Part shown: one piece after another, positions 44,734 through 56,230 of the stretch | Numbering within the stretch: position 1 is the stretch's first letter | Layout of the letters: each line of letters begins with the position of its first letter | Source: Comamonadaceae bacterium | GTDB taxonomy: Bacteria; Pseudomonadota; Gammaproteobacteria; Burkholderiales; Burkholderiaceae_C | Assembly (NCBI GenBank): GCA_947455145.1 | Contig: CANGME010000001.1 | Span: forward strand, 1-64,000 | Length of the DNA stretch: 64,000 bases | Reading direction: 5' to 3' | Notes under the pieces: generated by a model | Database searches by the model: none | What the model was told of the DNA's origin: nothing | What the model saw: the letters and a program-made list of their open reading frames with translations, nothing else | Translations under genes and position numbers: made by a program

Positions 44734-46533
44734 TCACAAATCTTCCGCGCCGAGCAGCATCTCAGTGATGCCCATGCCGGCTTTGACCATTGGGTAAACG
44801 TTCTCAGTCCGGTCGGTACGGAAGTCCATGAACACGGTTCGATCTTTGAGCTTGCGTGCCTCGCGAAGCGCGGGCTCGACATCCTCGGGGCGCTCAATCA
44901 GCATGCCCACATGGCCATAGGCCTCGGCCAGCTTGACGAAGTCAGGTAGCGCATCCATGTAACTATGGCTGTAGCGGCCTTCGTAATCAATCTCTTGCCA
45001 CTGCCGCACCATACCAAGGTAGCGGTTGTTGAGCGACACGATTTTGATCGGCGTTTTGTACTGGAAGATGGTGGACAGTTCTTGGATGCACATCTGCACC
45101 GATCCCTCGCCCGTAATGCAAAACACTTCGCTGTCAGGCTTGGCCAGCTTGATGCCCATGGCGTAGGGAATGCCCACGCCCATGGTGCCCAGGCCACCCG
45201 AGTTAATCCAGCGGCGTGGCTCGTCAAAGCGGTAGTACTGCGCGGCCCACATCTGGTGCTGACCTACATCGGAGGTGATGTAGGTGTCGGCATCCTTGGT
45301 CATGTTCCACAGGGTTTCCACCACGTACTGGGGTTTGATGACGTCTTTATTACCACGGTCGTACTTCAGGCAATCGCCTTTGCGCCAGCCGTCAATCGTC
45401 TCCCACCAAGCGCCCAGGGCGTTGGCGTCGGGGCGGGCTGTGCCCTCACGAATCATGGCGATCATCTCGCTCAGCACGTCTTTGACATCGCCCACGATGG
45501 GGATGTCAACCTTCACGCGTTTGGAGATGCTAGACGGGTCGATGTCGATGTGAATGATCTTTCGCTCATTCTGGGCAAAGTGCTTGGGGTTACCAATCAC
45601 GCGGTCATCAAAACGCGCGCCCACGGCCAGCAGCACGTCGCAGTTTTGCATGGCGTTGTTGGCTTCCACCGTACCGTGCATACCCAGCATGCCCAAGAAC
45701 TTGCGGTCACTGGCGGGGTAAGCCCCTAAGCCCATCAAGGTGTTGGTGCAGGGATAGCCAAGCATGTCCACCAAAGTTCGTAGCTCAGCCGCAGCATTGC
45801 TCAAAATGACGCCACCGCCCGTGTAGATGTAGGGGCGCTTGGCCGCCAGCAAAAGCCCCAGTGCTTTGCGAATCTGGCCGCCATGACCTTTGCGCACTGG
45901 GTTGTAAGAGCGCATCTCCACCGACTCGGGGTAGCCGCTGTAAGGCACTTTTTTGAACGAGACGTCCTTAGGGATGTCCACCACCACCGGGCCGGGGCGA
46001 CCGGTTCGGGCGATGTGGAAGGCCTTTTTCATGGTCATGGCCAAGTCGCGTGCGTCTTTGACCAAGAAGTTGTGTTTAACGATGGGGCGGGTAATGCCCA
46101 CTGTATCGCACTCTTGGAAAGCATCCAGGCCAATGGCGTGGGTAGGCACCTGCCCAGTCACGATCACCATGGGAATGCTATCCATATAGGCCGTGGCGAT
46201 GCCGGTCACGGCATTGGTCACACCGGGGCCGGAAGTCACCAGGGCGACGCCGACATCGCCCGTGGCACGTGCGTAGCCATCAGCGGCATGAACAGCCGCC
46301 TGCTCGTGGCGCACCAAGACGTGCTGAATCGTGTCTTGCTTGTAAAAAGCATCGTAGATGTGCAGAACCGCACCACCGGGGTATCCCCAGATGTACTTAA
46401 CGCCCTCAGCCTGGAGGGCTTTGACCAGAATCTCCGCACCGCGAAGTTCTTCAGTCGTCGTTTCTGTGGCCGTTGTTTTTGCAGCAGTCGTAGCTGCGTG
46501 CGCCGAAGCAATTTCAGCTTTGTTAATTTCCAT
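44734..46533 (-). CDS. ilvB: acetolactate synthase large subunit, biosynthetic
   Basis: Thiamine-diphosphate- and FAD-dependent catalytic subunit forming acetolactate or acetohydroxybutyrate. The N-terminal PYR domain has YPGGAVLHIYDA and the catalytic Glu in RHEQAAVHAADGYARATG. The C-terminal ThDP site is GEGSVQMCIQELSTIFQY...NNRYLGMVRQW. An Ala/Thr-rich N-terminal extension of about 30 residues precedes the fold. The 267 bases upstream, shared with the divergent sigma factor, hold a small inverted repeat GGCGCA/TGCGCC (46627-46646). I see no clear Leu/Ile/Val leader peptide with a terminator there. Also called ilvI. Confidence 0.95.
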   Translation of the reverse strand: MEINKAEIASAHAATTAAKTTATETTTEELRGAEILVKALQAEGVKYIWGYPGGAVLHIYDAFYKQDTIQHVLVRHEQAAVHAADGYARATGDVGVALVTSGPGVTNAVTGIATAYMDSIPMVIVTGQVPTHAIGLDAFQECDTVGITRPIVKHNFLVKDARDLAMTMKKAFHIARTGRPGPVVVDIPKDVSFKKVPYSGYPESVEMRSYNPVRKGHGGQIRKALGLLLAAKRPYIYTGGGVILSNAAAELRTLVDMLGYPCTNTLMGLGAYPASDRKFLGMLGMHGTVEANNAMQNCDVLLAVGARFDDRVIGNPKHFAQNERKIIHIDIDPSSISKRVKVDIPIVGDVKDVLSEMIAMIREGTARPDANALGAWWETIDGWRKGDCLKYDRGNKDVIKPQYVVETLWNMTKDADTYITSDVGQHQMWAAQYYRFDEPRRWINSGGLGTMGVGIPYAMGIKLAKPDSEVFCITGEGSVQMCIQELSTIFQYKTPIKIVSLNNRYLGMVRQWQEIDYEGRYSHSYMDALPDFVKLAEAYGHVGMLIERPEDVEPALREARKLKDRTVFMDFRTDRTENVYPMVKAGMGITEMLLGAEDL

Positions 46534-46800
46534 GATGAACCTTTGTGAATTTCTCTAACGAAAAACCTTGGGTGCTCGTTTGAAAACGCTTGTGGCGCTT
46601 CATCGGAACTTAAGGTCAAAGTCATGGGCGCATGACGTGTTGCGCCGGACAGTGACCCGTTTGCCTTTTGATTTGGGTCTTGGATTATCGCATCCCACAC
46701 AGCCGCATCTAGACCGACGCATAGAAAAATAGGCATTCGAGATGCCATAATTCAGCAAAACCGAGACATCCAACCCTCCTACGCATCCTGGCGCGCACCT

Positions 46801-47367
46801 TTGGCTACCGAACAAGAACTCTCAGACTTCCTGAAAAGCGTTGAAAAACGAGCTTTCAAACGTTCGGTTTATCACGTGCGCAACGAGGAATCGGCTCTGG
46901 ATATTGTCCAAGATAGCATGATGAAGCTGGCCGAGCACTACGGCCACAAGCCGCCCGAAGAACTGCCCATGCTGTTCCAGCGCATCCTCTCCAATTGCAC
47001 GCTGGACTGGTTTCGACGCCAAAAAACACGAAACGCTCTCTTTTCGAACATGAGCGACTTCGAATCTGGCTCAGACGACGGTGATTTTGAACTTCTAGAT
47101 GTTTTGGATATCTCAAACGATTCACAACAGGTCGAAAGCGCAGAAAATTCTACCGAACGCGCTCAAACCTTGCGTGAAATTGAAGTAGAAATACAAGAAC
47201 TGCCCGCACGTCAACGAGAAGCCTTCCTCATGCGTTACTGGGAGGAGTTGGACGTGGCGGAGACCGCTGCGGCCATGGGCTGCTCTGAAGGCAGCGTCAA
47301 AACACACTGCTCCAGAGCTGTTGCGGCACTGAGCAAAGCATTGAAAGCCAAGGGGATACGACTATGA
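46801..47367 (+). CDS. ECF-type RNA polymerase sigma factor
   Basis: A 188-residue sigma factor with only regions 2 and 4. Region 2 includes RNEESALDIVQDSMMKLAEHY and FQRILSNCTLDWFRRQKTRN. An acidic linker (SDFESGSDDGDFELLDVLD) leads to region 4 (ELPARQREAFLMRYWEELDVAETAAAMGCSEG...). The start is TTG; there is no in-frame ATG or clear Shine-Dalgarno upstream. It overlaps the next gene by ATGA. The acidic insert and the paired membrane protein suggest an anti-sigma-controlled factor of a Burkholderiales-specific group; its regulon is unknown. Confidence 0.88.
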   Translation: MATEQELSDFLKSVEKRAFKRSVYHVRNEESALDIVQDSMMKLAEHYGHKPPEELPMLFQRILSNCTLDWFRRQKTRNALFSNMSDFESGSDDGDFELLDVLDISNDSQQVESAENSTERAQTLREIEVEIQELPARQREAFLMRYWEELDVAETAAAMGCSEGSVKTHCSRAVAALSKALKAKGIRL

Positions 47368-47795
47368 ACCATGCCACACTCAACCCTAACGCCTCCAACC
47401 AAGATCGTTTTGCCTTAAAACTGACCTCACGCCTATCAGACAGCGCTGATGCGCTTCCGCACGACATCAGTGAACGACTGCGAACGGCGCGCATGCAAGC
47501 ACTGGGCGCACACAAGCAAGCCAAATTGGCGACAAGCTCACAAGTTTTATCCAACGGCATGGCCGCAACCCTTAACTTGGGCGGCTCAGACTCCGATCTC
47601 TGGCGTCGTGCAGCTTCCTTTATCCCTCTTTTGGCTTTGGTGCTTGGCATGCTGGCCATTCAGTTTCTAGGCAACGATGAGCGTGCCAGAGACTTGGCCG
47701 ACATCGACTCGGCCTTGCTGACCGACGACTTGCCGCCTGCCGCTTACACCGACCCAGGATTTACCCAATTTCTAAAATCTCGTCATGACCAGTGA
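47364..47795 (+). CDS. DUF3619-like single-pass membrane protein, candidate anti-sigma factor
   Basis: A 143-residue protein with a polar N-terminal part (residues 1-85), one membrane helix (FIPLLALVLGMLAIQFLG, about 89-106) and a short acidic outer tail (NDERARDLADIDSALLTDDLPP...). It resembles the DUF3619 family. Its start overlaps the sigma-factor stop by four bases. Topology and coupling are those of anti-sigma factors, so I infer that the cytosolic part binds the sigma factor. No zinc-binding HxxxCxxC is present, so it is not a ZAS-type anti-sigma. Confidence 0.78.
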   Translation: MNHATLNPNASNQDRFALKLTSRLSDSADALPHDISERLRTARMQALGAHKQAKLATSSQVLSNGMAATLNLGGSDSDLWRRAASFIPLLALVLGMLAIQFLGNDERARDLADIDSALLTDDLPPAAYTDPGFTQFLKSRHDQ

Positions 47796-47843
47796 TACTC
47801 CGTCAGCCCAAAGACTGTGGTGCCCCTTAAATCGATCAACCAG

Positions 47844-48539
47844 ATGCGCATAGCTATAAAACTGCCTGCCTTGGTTTTTCTCTCCCTTGTTAGCTTGGGT
47901 GCGCTAACCTCTACGGCCTTGGCCCAGCAATACCCAGGCACGAAAACCACGCCCGAAGCTGCCTTGAGCAAAGATGCTACACATCAAAAATCCGCAGTCA
48001 AGCTGGGAGCACAATCAAAACTAGCACCAATCACAAAGCCTAGTTGGGCTGAGCTGACGCCAGAACAGCGCAAAGCCCTCAAGCCACTGGCTGGTCAATG
48101 GGCACAATTGAGCGTTGATCGCAAACGGAAATGGTTGGAAATTTCTAAAAATTACGAATCGCTCCCCACTACTGAGCAAGTCAAGATGCACAGTCGAATG
48201 AGTGCATGGGCATCCCTCTCCATGCAAGAGAGGTCTGAAGCACGTCTGAATTTTTCTGAAACCAAAAAACTACCAGCTGACGCGAAAGCGGCGCAATGGC
48301 AGTCATACCAAGAACTTAGCGCTGAGGAAAAACACAAGCTTGCTGCGCAGGCCCCAGCCAAACCATCCGGCGCTGCAGTAATCAAACCAACTCCACAGAA
48401 TAAGCTAGCCGAAGTGCCTGTTACGTCTCATGCTCCCTATCAAGGCGCAAAGTTGGCCACTCCTGGCCAGATGGTGAATTCCAACACCTTGCTACCCCAG
48501 CGCCCAGCGCCAACTGACGCTAGCGCCAATCCAAAGTAG
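47844..48539 (+). CDS. secreted DUF3106-like protein
   Basis: Exported protein with signal peptide (KLPALVFLSLVSLGALTSTALAQ). The core, about residues 70-160, has short repeats of the kind W..LTPEQRKALKPLAGQW / LSVDRKRKWLEI / LSMQERSEARLNF. These hydrophobic-Trp helices are the DUF3106 pattern. The C-terminal 60 residues are Pro/Ala-rich. Function unknown; its place behind a sigma/anti-sigma pair suggests an envelope stress role. I use ATG 47844; a GTG at 47817 is an alternative, and neither has a strong Shine-Dalgarno. Confidence 0.72.
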   Translation: MRIAIKLPALVFLSLVSLGALTSTALAQQYPGTKTTPEAALSKDATHQKSAVKLGAQSKLAPITKPSWAELTPEQRKALKPLAGQWAQLSVDRKRKWLEISKNYESLPTTEQVKMHSRMSAWASLSMQERSEARLNFSETKKLPADAKAAQWQSYQELSAEEKHKLAAQAPAKPSGAAVIKPTPQNKLAEVPVTSHAPYQGAKLATPGQMVNSNTLLPQRPAPTDASANPK

Positions 48540-49030
48540 TGAGCCCTCTGAACCCGCTACTTGTTGCGCCCGGCCTGACCCGACGCATGGCCTGCTGGCT
48601 TTACGAAGGCATGCTGTTGTTCGCTGTTCTTTTTGTCTCAGACTACCTTTACAGCGCACTTTCTCAAACCCGCCACGCACTGGACAACCGACACCTGCAA
48701 CAGGCCTTTTTGTTTGTCGTGCTCGGCATTTACTTCACCTGGTTTTGGGCCAAGGGCCAAACCCTGGCCATGAAAACTTGGCGCATTCGACTGGTTGACC
48801 GCCAAGGTCAGCCCGTCACCCAAGCCCGTGCTTTGCTGCGCTATGTTTTGAGTTGGCTCTGGTTTTTACCCGCCCTGGCCGCTGTGGCGTCATTCAAGTT
48901 TTCGGTTGCTGAGCTGTCCGTTTTATTGTTCGGCTGGATTGCTATTTGGGCCTTGCTCAGTCGCTTTCACCCTTTGCGGCAGTTCTGGCACGATGCCTGG
49001 GCCGGTACTCGATTGATCGCGACGGATTGA
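48539..49030 (+). CDS. RDD-family membrane protein
   Basis: A 163-residue membrane protein with four hydrophobic segments and the RDD-family Arg/Asp pattern (GLTRRMACWLYEGMLLFAVLF, then the cytoplasmic MKTWRIRLVDRQGQPVT block). Role unknown; some RDD proteins have been linked to ion transport. The GTG start shares a base with the preceding TAG stop, and its TGA overlaps the dgkA ATG (TGATG). It therefore belongs to the same tightly packed transcript. Confidence 0.83.
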   Translation: MSPLNPLLVAPGLTRRMACWLYEGMLLFAVLFVSDYLYSALSQTRHALDNRHLQQAFLFVVLGIYFTWFWAKGQTLAMKTWRIRLVDRQGQPVTQARALLRYVLSWLWFLPALAAVASFKFSVAELSVLLFGWIAIWALLSRFHPLRQFWHDAWAGTRLIATD

Positions 49031-49422
49031 TGCCGCACAAAGAATTTAACGTCCAGACCCACAAGCGCCGCACGGGTTTGACCCGCATGTGGCATGCCTT
49101 GGGTTTTGCACTGGCTGGCCTGCGCGCTGGTTGGGGTGAAACAGCGTTTAGGCAAGAAACAATGGCGGCCTTTGTCTTGCTTCCTTTGTCTGTGTGGCTC
49201 GGTCAAACTTGGGTCGAAATCGCCGTTCTAGTCGGCTCGGTGCTGCTCGTGATGATTGTGGAGTTGCTCAATACCGGCATTGAAACTGCGATCGACCGCA
49301 TCAGCCCCGAATGGCATGCACTCTCCAAACGCGCCAAAGACATGGCCAGTGCCGCTGTACTTCTGAGCCTACTGCTGTGCGCGGGCATCTGGGCCACCGC
49401 GCTCTACCAAAAGTTCATCTGA
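49030..49422 (+). CDS. dgkA: diacylglycerol kinase
   Basis: Small trimeric inner-membrane kinase that recycles diacylglycerol to phosphatidate. The 130-residue protein has an N-terminal surface helix (TGLTRMWHALGFALAGLRAGW), the active-site stretch FRQETMAAFVLLP, and the signature VELLNTGIETAIDRI, with three membrane helices. ATG 49030 overlaps the RDD stop. The frame extends further upstream but only as overlap. It feeds phosphatidate to CdsA, encoded at 11180-12034. Confidence 0.93.
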   Translation: MPHKEFNVQTHKRRTGLTRMWHALGFALAGLRAGWGETAFRQETMAAFVLLPLSVWLGQTWVEIAVLVGSVLLVMIVELLNTGIETAIDRISPEWHALSKRAKDMASAAVLLSLLLCAGIWATALYQKFI

Positions 49423-49431
49423 AGCCGCACT

Positions 49432-52084
<2,653 letters not shown>

Positions 52085-52111
52085 GAATCAGAGCGATAAA
52101 GAGAGGGTCAA

Positions 52112-53281
52112 ATGACCATGGGCGATTATGTCATTCGGGTGTTGAGCTCGCCCCTGCAAGTCAAGGCCGCAACCTGGGACGCCTTGCTCTCGCAACAGCC
52201 CCACCCCACCCCCTTCATGCGCCACGCCTACCTGGCCGCCCTGCACACCAGCGGCGCGGCCACCCCTGCCACCGGCTGGACGCCACGCTTCATCACCCTG
52301 TGGCAGGGCGACACCCTGGCAGCCGCCTGCCCGCTCTACCTCAAAACCCACTCCCACGGCGAGTACGTGTTTGACTGGGCCTGGGCCAATGCCTACGCCG
52401 AGCACGGCCTGGCCTACTACCCCAAAGCCTTGGTGGCCGTGCCCTTCACTCCCGTGCCGGGCACGCGGTTGATGGCGGTTGATGCGCCAGCGCGTACGGC
52501 GTTGTTGCAAGCCCTGCTGGATTGGAGTCGTCAAGAAAATCTCTCGTCTCTGCACCTGCTGTTTAACAGCGATGACGATTTGAACGTGTGTGAAGATGCC
52601 GGGTTAATGCTGCGCCACACCGTGCAATTTCATTGGAAGAATGTTGCTCCCACCTACCCCAACTTTGACACCTTCCTCGCCTCCCTCAGCCAAGACAAAC
52701 GCAAAAAAATCAAACAAGAGCGCCGCAAAGTCGAACAAGCCGGTGTCACCTTCCGCCACGTGCAAGGCACAGACATCACACCCGAAGATTGGGCCTTCTT
52801 CTACCGCTGCTACGAGCGCACCTACCTCGAACACGGCAACCCGCCCTACCTCAGCCCCGAGTTCTTTGCGGCCATGGCCCAAGACATGCCCGAGAACTGG
52901 CTGCTCTTCATCGCCGAACAAGACGGCCAGCCCATCGCCAGCAGCCTGGTCGCGCTGGGGGCAGATGCAAACGGCGACAAAGTAGCCTATGGCCGCTATT
53001 GGGGGGCACTAGCGCGCGTGGACTGCCTGCACTTTGAAGCCTGCTACTACCAACCCCTGGCCTGGTGCATCGCGCACGGCTACCAGCGCTTTGAAGGCGG
53101 CGCCCAAGGCGAACACAAAATGGCCCGAGCCCTGCTCCCCGTGCGCAGCAGCAGCGCACACTGGCTTGCCCACCCCGCCTTTGCCAAAGCGGTAGAAAAC
53201 TTCCTCAACCGCGAAGGCCAAGGCGTGGACAACTACTTGGCAGATTTGTCGAGCAGAAGTCCGTTACGGCAAGTGGATTGA
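52112..53281 (+). CDS. FemAB/GNAT-like acyltransferase (DUF482-type)
   Basis: A 389-residue soluble protein of the FemAB-like peptidoglycan-biosynthesis-related family (PF04339 type). Recognisable stretches are TPFMRHAYLAALHTSGAA, YFVFDW-like EYVFDWAWANAYAEHG, DKRKKIKQERRKVEQAGV and RFEGGAQGEHKMARALLP. The fold is a double GNAT. Members are widespread in proteobacteria without a settled substrate; aminoacyl transfer to a cell-wall or lipid acceptor is the usual guess. GAGAGGG precedes the ATG. It is divergent from nadE (27-base gap) and ends 11 bases from ppa. Confidence 0.8.
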   Translation: MTMGDYVIRVLSSPLQVKAATWDALLSQQPHPTPFMRHAYLAALHTSGAATPATGWTPRFITLWQGDTLAAACPLYLKTHSHGEYVFDWAWANAYAEHGLAYYPKALVAVPFTPVPGTRLMAVDAPARTALLQALLDWSRQENLSSLHLLFNSDDDLNVCEDAGLMLRHTVQFHWKNVAPTYPNFDTFLASLSQDKRKKIKQERRKVEQAGVTFRHVQGTDITPEDWAFFYRCYERTYLEHGNPPYLSPEFFAAMAQDMPENWLLFIAEQDGQPIASSLVALGADANGDKVAYGRYWGALARVDCLHFEACYYQPLAWCIAHGYQRFEGGAQGEHKMARALLPVRSSSAHWLAHPAFAKAVENFLNREGQGVDNYLADLSSRSPLRQVD

Positions 53282-53292
53282 GTCGTCAGGCC

Positions 53293-53829
53293 TTAAGCAT
53301 TGGCCTTTTGGTAGTTCGCCACGCCGTCCATGATTTCCTTCTTGGCAGCGTCCAAACCTTCCCAGCCCAAGATCTTGACCCACTTGCCTTCTTCCAAATC
53401 TTTGTAGTGCTCAAAGAAGTGAGAGATGGTTTTCAGGCGCAGGGGATTCATGTCTTCCGGCTTTTGCCACTGGGTGTAGAGCGAGCATTTTTTGTCGATG
53501 GGCACGGCCAGCACTTTGCCGTCCATGCCGGCTTCGTCTTCCATCATCAAGATGCCAATGGGGCGGCAGGTCACAACCACGCCCGGGATCAACGGCACGG
53601 GGGTGATGACGAGCACGTCCACCGGGTCGCCATCACCGCTCAGGGTCTTGGGCACATAGCCATAGTTGGTGGGGTAGTGCATGGACGTGCTCATGAAACG
53701 GTCCACAAAAATAGCGCCTGACTCTTTGTCCACCTCGTACTTCACAGGGTCGGCGTTCATCGGGATTTCGATGATCACGTTGAAGGCTTCGGGGGCGTTT
53801 TTTCCGGGGGTGACTTTGTCAAGGGACAT
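53293..53829 (-). CDS. ppa: inorganic pyrophosphatase (soluble, family I)
   Basis: Cytosolic Mg-dependent hydrolase of pyrophosphate. The 178-residue protein has [22 protein letters not shown] and the metal-site signature [12 protein letters not shown], plus the downstream Asp block [14 protein letters not shown]. The length is normal for the hexameric bacterial type. It is transcribed away from the membrane pyrophosphatase hppA; both promoters share 232 bases. Confidence 0.96.
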   Translation of the reverse strand: MSLDKVTPGKNAPEAFNVIIEIPMNADPVKYEVDKESGAIFVDRFMSTSMHYPTNYGYVPKTLSGDGDPVDVLVITPVPLIPGVVVTCRPIGILMMEDEAGMDGKVLAVPIDKKCSLYTQWQKPEDMNPLRLKTISHFFEHYKDLEEGKWVKILGWEGLDAAKKEIMDGVANYQKANA

Positions 53830-53915
53830 GGATGTGTTCTTTGGATTAAGTTAAATCGAATAGGGATAAGTATTAACCCTGATTTTACTTGCTCACACCT
53901 GACTTCCCTCTGAAA

Positions 53916-53931
53916 TGTGACTTTTTTCACG
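53916..53931. promoter_or_regulatory. CRP/FNR-like dyad between ppa and hppA
   Basis: TGTGA-N6-TCACG is one base from the CRP consensus TGTGA-N6-TCACA. It lies 86 bases from the ppa start and about 130 from hppA, a reasonable operator position for either. Binding by a CRP-family regulator is inferred from the pattern only. Confidence 0.45.
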
Positions 53932-53980
53932 TTACAGTTCGCCCGTTGGCCAATCGTTTTGTCAGATCTCTTTAAGGGTG

Positions 53981-54036
53981 CGCGACGAGGAAGCAACGCA
54001 TTGGTGGCTGTGCCCCGGCGTTGCCACCCTCTCGCG
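53981..54036 (+). promoter_or_regulatory. long structured hairpin in the hppA 5' leader
   Basis: The 56 bases before the hppA ribosome-binding site fold into one long hairpin: CGCGA/TCGCG, GAGG/CCTC, GCAACGC/GCGTTGC, GG/CC and GGC-TGT-GCC, about 21 pairs broken by small bulges. No T-run follows, so it is not a terminator. The Shine-Dalgarno GGAG begins 13 bases after it. I do not recognise it as a known riboswitch class. Confidence 0.6.
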
Positions 54037-54061
54037 AATCAACAAAACAGGAGATCACAAT

Positions 54062-56128
54062 ATGACAGGCAACTCAGCGCTAATCTTGGCGCTTGTATGT
54101 GGGCTGGCCGCCGTGGCTTACGGCGTTTGGGCTCGAAGTTGGATTCTTTCCCAAGACGCTGGCAATGCGCGAATGCAAGAGATTGCCTCCGCCATTCAAA
54201 CCGGCGCTGCTGCCTATCTGGCACGGCAGTACAAAACCATCACCATGGTCGGCATTGCGCTGGCGATTTTGATTGGCATCTTTCTGGACGGCATGAGTGC
54301 CTTTGGCTTTGTGATGGGTGCGGTGCTCTCGGGTGCTTGCGGCTTTATCGGCATGAATGTATCGGTCAAAGCCAACGTGCGCACCGCACAGGCTGCCACC
54401 AAGGGCATTGGCCCGGCGCTGGACGTGGCCTTCCGGGGCGGTGCTATCACCGGCATGCTGGTGGTGGGCCTGGGCCTGCTGGGCGTGACGGTGTTTTACT
54501 GGTTCCTGGTGGGCAATGGCAACATGACCCCCGACAAAAACCTGGCTACATTGCTCAACCCGCTGATTGGTTTTGCCTTCGGCTCGTCCTTGATTTCCAT
54601 CTTCGCCCGTTTGGGCGGTGGCATCTTCACCAAGGGCGCTGACGTCGGTGCTGACCTTGTGGGCAAGGTAGAAGCGGGCATCCCAGAAGATGACCCACGT
54701 AACCCCGCCGTGATTGCCGACAACGTGGGCGACAACGTGGGTGACTGCGCGGGTATGGCTGCCGACTTGTTTGAGACCTATGCCGTCACGCTGATCGCCA
54801 CCATGGTGCTCGGCGCGCTGGTGGTCACCGGCGCGGGTACCGCCCCCGTCGTGTACCCATTGGCCTTGGGCGCGGTGTCGATCATTGCCTCCATCATCGG
54901 TTGCTTCTTTGTCAAGGCGTCGCCTGGCATGAAGAACGTGATGCCTGCGCTGTACAAGGGCTTGGCAGTGGCGGGCATTTTGTCTTTCATCGCCTTTGCC
55001 GTCGTCACCTGGATGATGGTGCCTGACAACATGGTCGCCGCCAGCGGCAGCCGCATGGCCTTGCTCGGCGCTTGCGCAGTGGGCTTGGTGCTGACCGGTG
55101 CATTGGTGTGGGTAACCGAGTACTACACCGGCACCCAGTACCCCCCTGTCAAGCACATTGCACAGGCATCCACCACCGGCCACGGCACCAACATCATTGC
55201 AGGCCTTGGCGTGTCGATGCGTTCTACTGCTTGGCCGGTGATTTTTGTCTGCGCCGCGATTTGGTGCGCATTCAAACTAGCGGGTTTATACGGCATTGCC
55301 ATTGCAGCCACCTCCATGCTCAGCATGGCCGGTATTGTTGTGGCGCTGGACGCTTATGGCCCCATCACCGACAACGCCGGTGGCATTGCCGAAATGGCCG
55401 AGTTGCCCGCCAGCGTGCGTGACGTGACCGACCCGCTGGACGCTGTGGGCAACACCACCAAGGCCGTGACCAAGGGCTACGCCATTGGCTCAGCCGGTCT
55501 GGCCGCTCTGGTGCTGTTTGCCGACTACACCCACAAGCTCGAAGGCTTTGGCAAGGTCATCACCTTTGACCTGAGCAACCCGATGGTCATCATTGGCTTA
55601 TTTATTGGCGGCTTGATTCCTTACCTCTTCGGTGCCATGGCGATGGAGGCCGTAGGCCGCGCAGCGGGCTCCGTGGTGGTGGAAGTGCGACGCCAGTTTG
55701 CCGATGGCCTGATCATGGCCGGCAAACGCAAGCCCGACTACAGCGCTGCGGTTGACATGCTGACCACTGCTGCGATCAAAGAAATGATGATCCCATCCCT
55801 GCTCCCCGTCATTGTCCCCGTCGTGGTCGGCTTGGCCCTGGGCCCTGCTGCACTGGGCGGCTTGCTGATGGGTACCATCGTGACCGGCCTCTTCGTAGCC
55901 ATTTCCATGTGTACCGGTGGCGGTGCATGGGACAACGCCAAGAAGTACATTGAAGACGGTCACCACGGCGGCAAGGGCTCAGACACCCACAAGGCTGCAG
56001 TAACGGGTGACACCGTAGGCGACCCCTACAAAGACACCGCTGGCCCAGCTGTGAACCCACTGATCAAGATCATCAACATCGTGGCGCTTTTGATTGTGCC
56101 GTTGATGATGAAGATTCATGGTGGTTAA
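54062..56128 (+). CDS. hppA: K+-independent-type H+-translocating membrane pyrophosphatase
   Basis: Integral membrane pump coupling pyrophosphate hydrolysis to cation export, with about 16 membrane helices in 688 residues. The substrate site is seen in [20 protein letters not shown] and [22 protein letters not shown], and the C-terminal acidic block in [19 protein letters not shown]. The subtype motif [14 protein letters not shown] has Lys and Thr where K+-dependent enzymes have Ala and Gly/Ala, pointing to the K+-independent proton-pumping class. ATG 54062 has GGAG nine bases upstream; the longer frame to 53978 runs through the leader hairpin. Confidence 0.95.
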   Translation: MTGNSALILALVCGLAAVAYGVWARSWILSQDAGNARMQEIASAIQTGAAAYLARQYKTITMVGIALAILIGIFLDGMSAFGFVMGAVLSGACGFIGMNVSVKANVRTAQAATKGIGPALDVAFRGGAITGMLVVGLGLLGVTVFYWFLVGNGNMTPDKNLATLLNPLIGFAFGSSLISIFARLGGGIFTKGADVGADLVGKVEAGIPEDDPRNPAVIADNVGDNVGDCAGMAADLFETYAVTLIATMVLGALVVTGAGTAPVVYPLALGAVSIIASIIGCFFVKASPGMKNVMPALYKGLAVAGILSFIAFAVVTWMMVPDNMVAASGSRMALLGACAVGLVLTGALVWVTEYYTGTQYPPVKHIAQASTTGHGTNIIAGLGVSMRSTAWPVIFVCAAIWCAFKLAGLYGIAIAATSMLSMAGIVVALDAYGPITDNAGGIAEMAELPASVRDVTDPLDAVGNTTKAVTKGYAIGSAGLAALVLFADYTHKLEGFGKVITFDLSNPMVIIGLFIGGLIPYLFGAMAMEAVGRAAGSVVVEVRRQFADGLIMAGKRKPDYSAAVDMLTTAAIKEMMIPSLLPVIVPVVVGLALGPAALGGLLMGTIVTGLFVAISMCTGGGAWDNAKKYIEDGHHGGKGSDTHKAAVTGDTVGDPYKDTAGPAVNPLIKIINIVALLIVPLMMKIHGG

Positions 56129-56147
56129 TAAATCACGTTAAATGAGC

Positions 56148-56179
56148 AAAAATCCCGCCTTTCGGCGGGATTTTTTTTT
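56148..56179 (+). terminator. hppA intrinsic terminator
   Basis: AAATCCCGCC-TTTC-GGCGGGATTT followed by a run of T, 20 bases after the hppA stop. It is a strong terminator separating hppA from the response regulator. Confidence 0.92.
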
Positions 56180-56230
56180 CTTGAGCGGTACGATGCCTGA
56201 CATGCCCATAAAAATTCTTCGGAGTATTTC

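Noticed and set aside
46627-46646. Inverted repeat GGCGCA/TGCGCC in the ilvB-sigma factor intergenic region as terminator
   Set aside because: The stem is only six bases, the loop eight, and there is no T-run on either side. At most a weak operator.
46236-46748. A 170-codon minus-strand frame overlapping the start of ilvB and its leader, considered as a branched-chain leader peptide
   Set aside because: The upstream part has no run of Leu, Ile or Val codons and no terminator hairpin follows before ilvB, so attenuation is not supported here.
53981-54036. hppA leader considered as an SAH, fluoride, c-di-GMP or guanidine riboswitch
   Set aside because: The conserved core bases of those classes, as I know them, are not present; only a long bulged hairpin is seen. 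It is kept as an unexplained structure.
54080-55183. A 367-codon open frame on the minus strand opposite hppA
   Set aside because: Very rich in His and Gln, antisense to the well-conserved membrane pyrophosphatase, and without any motif. A frame shadow.
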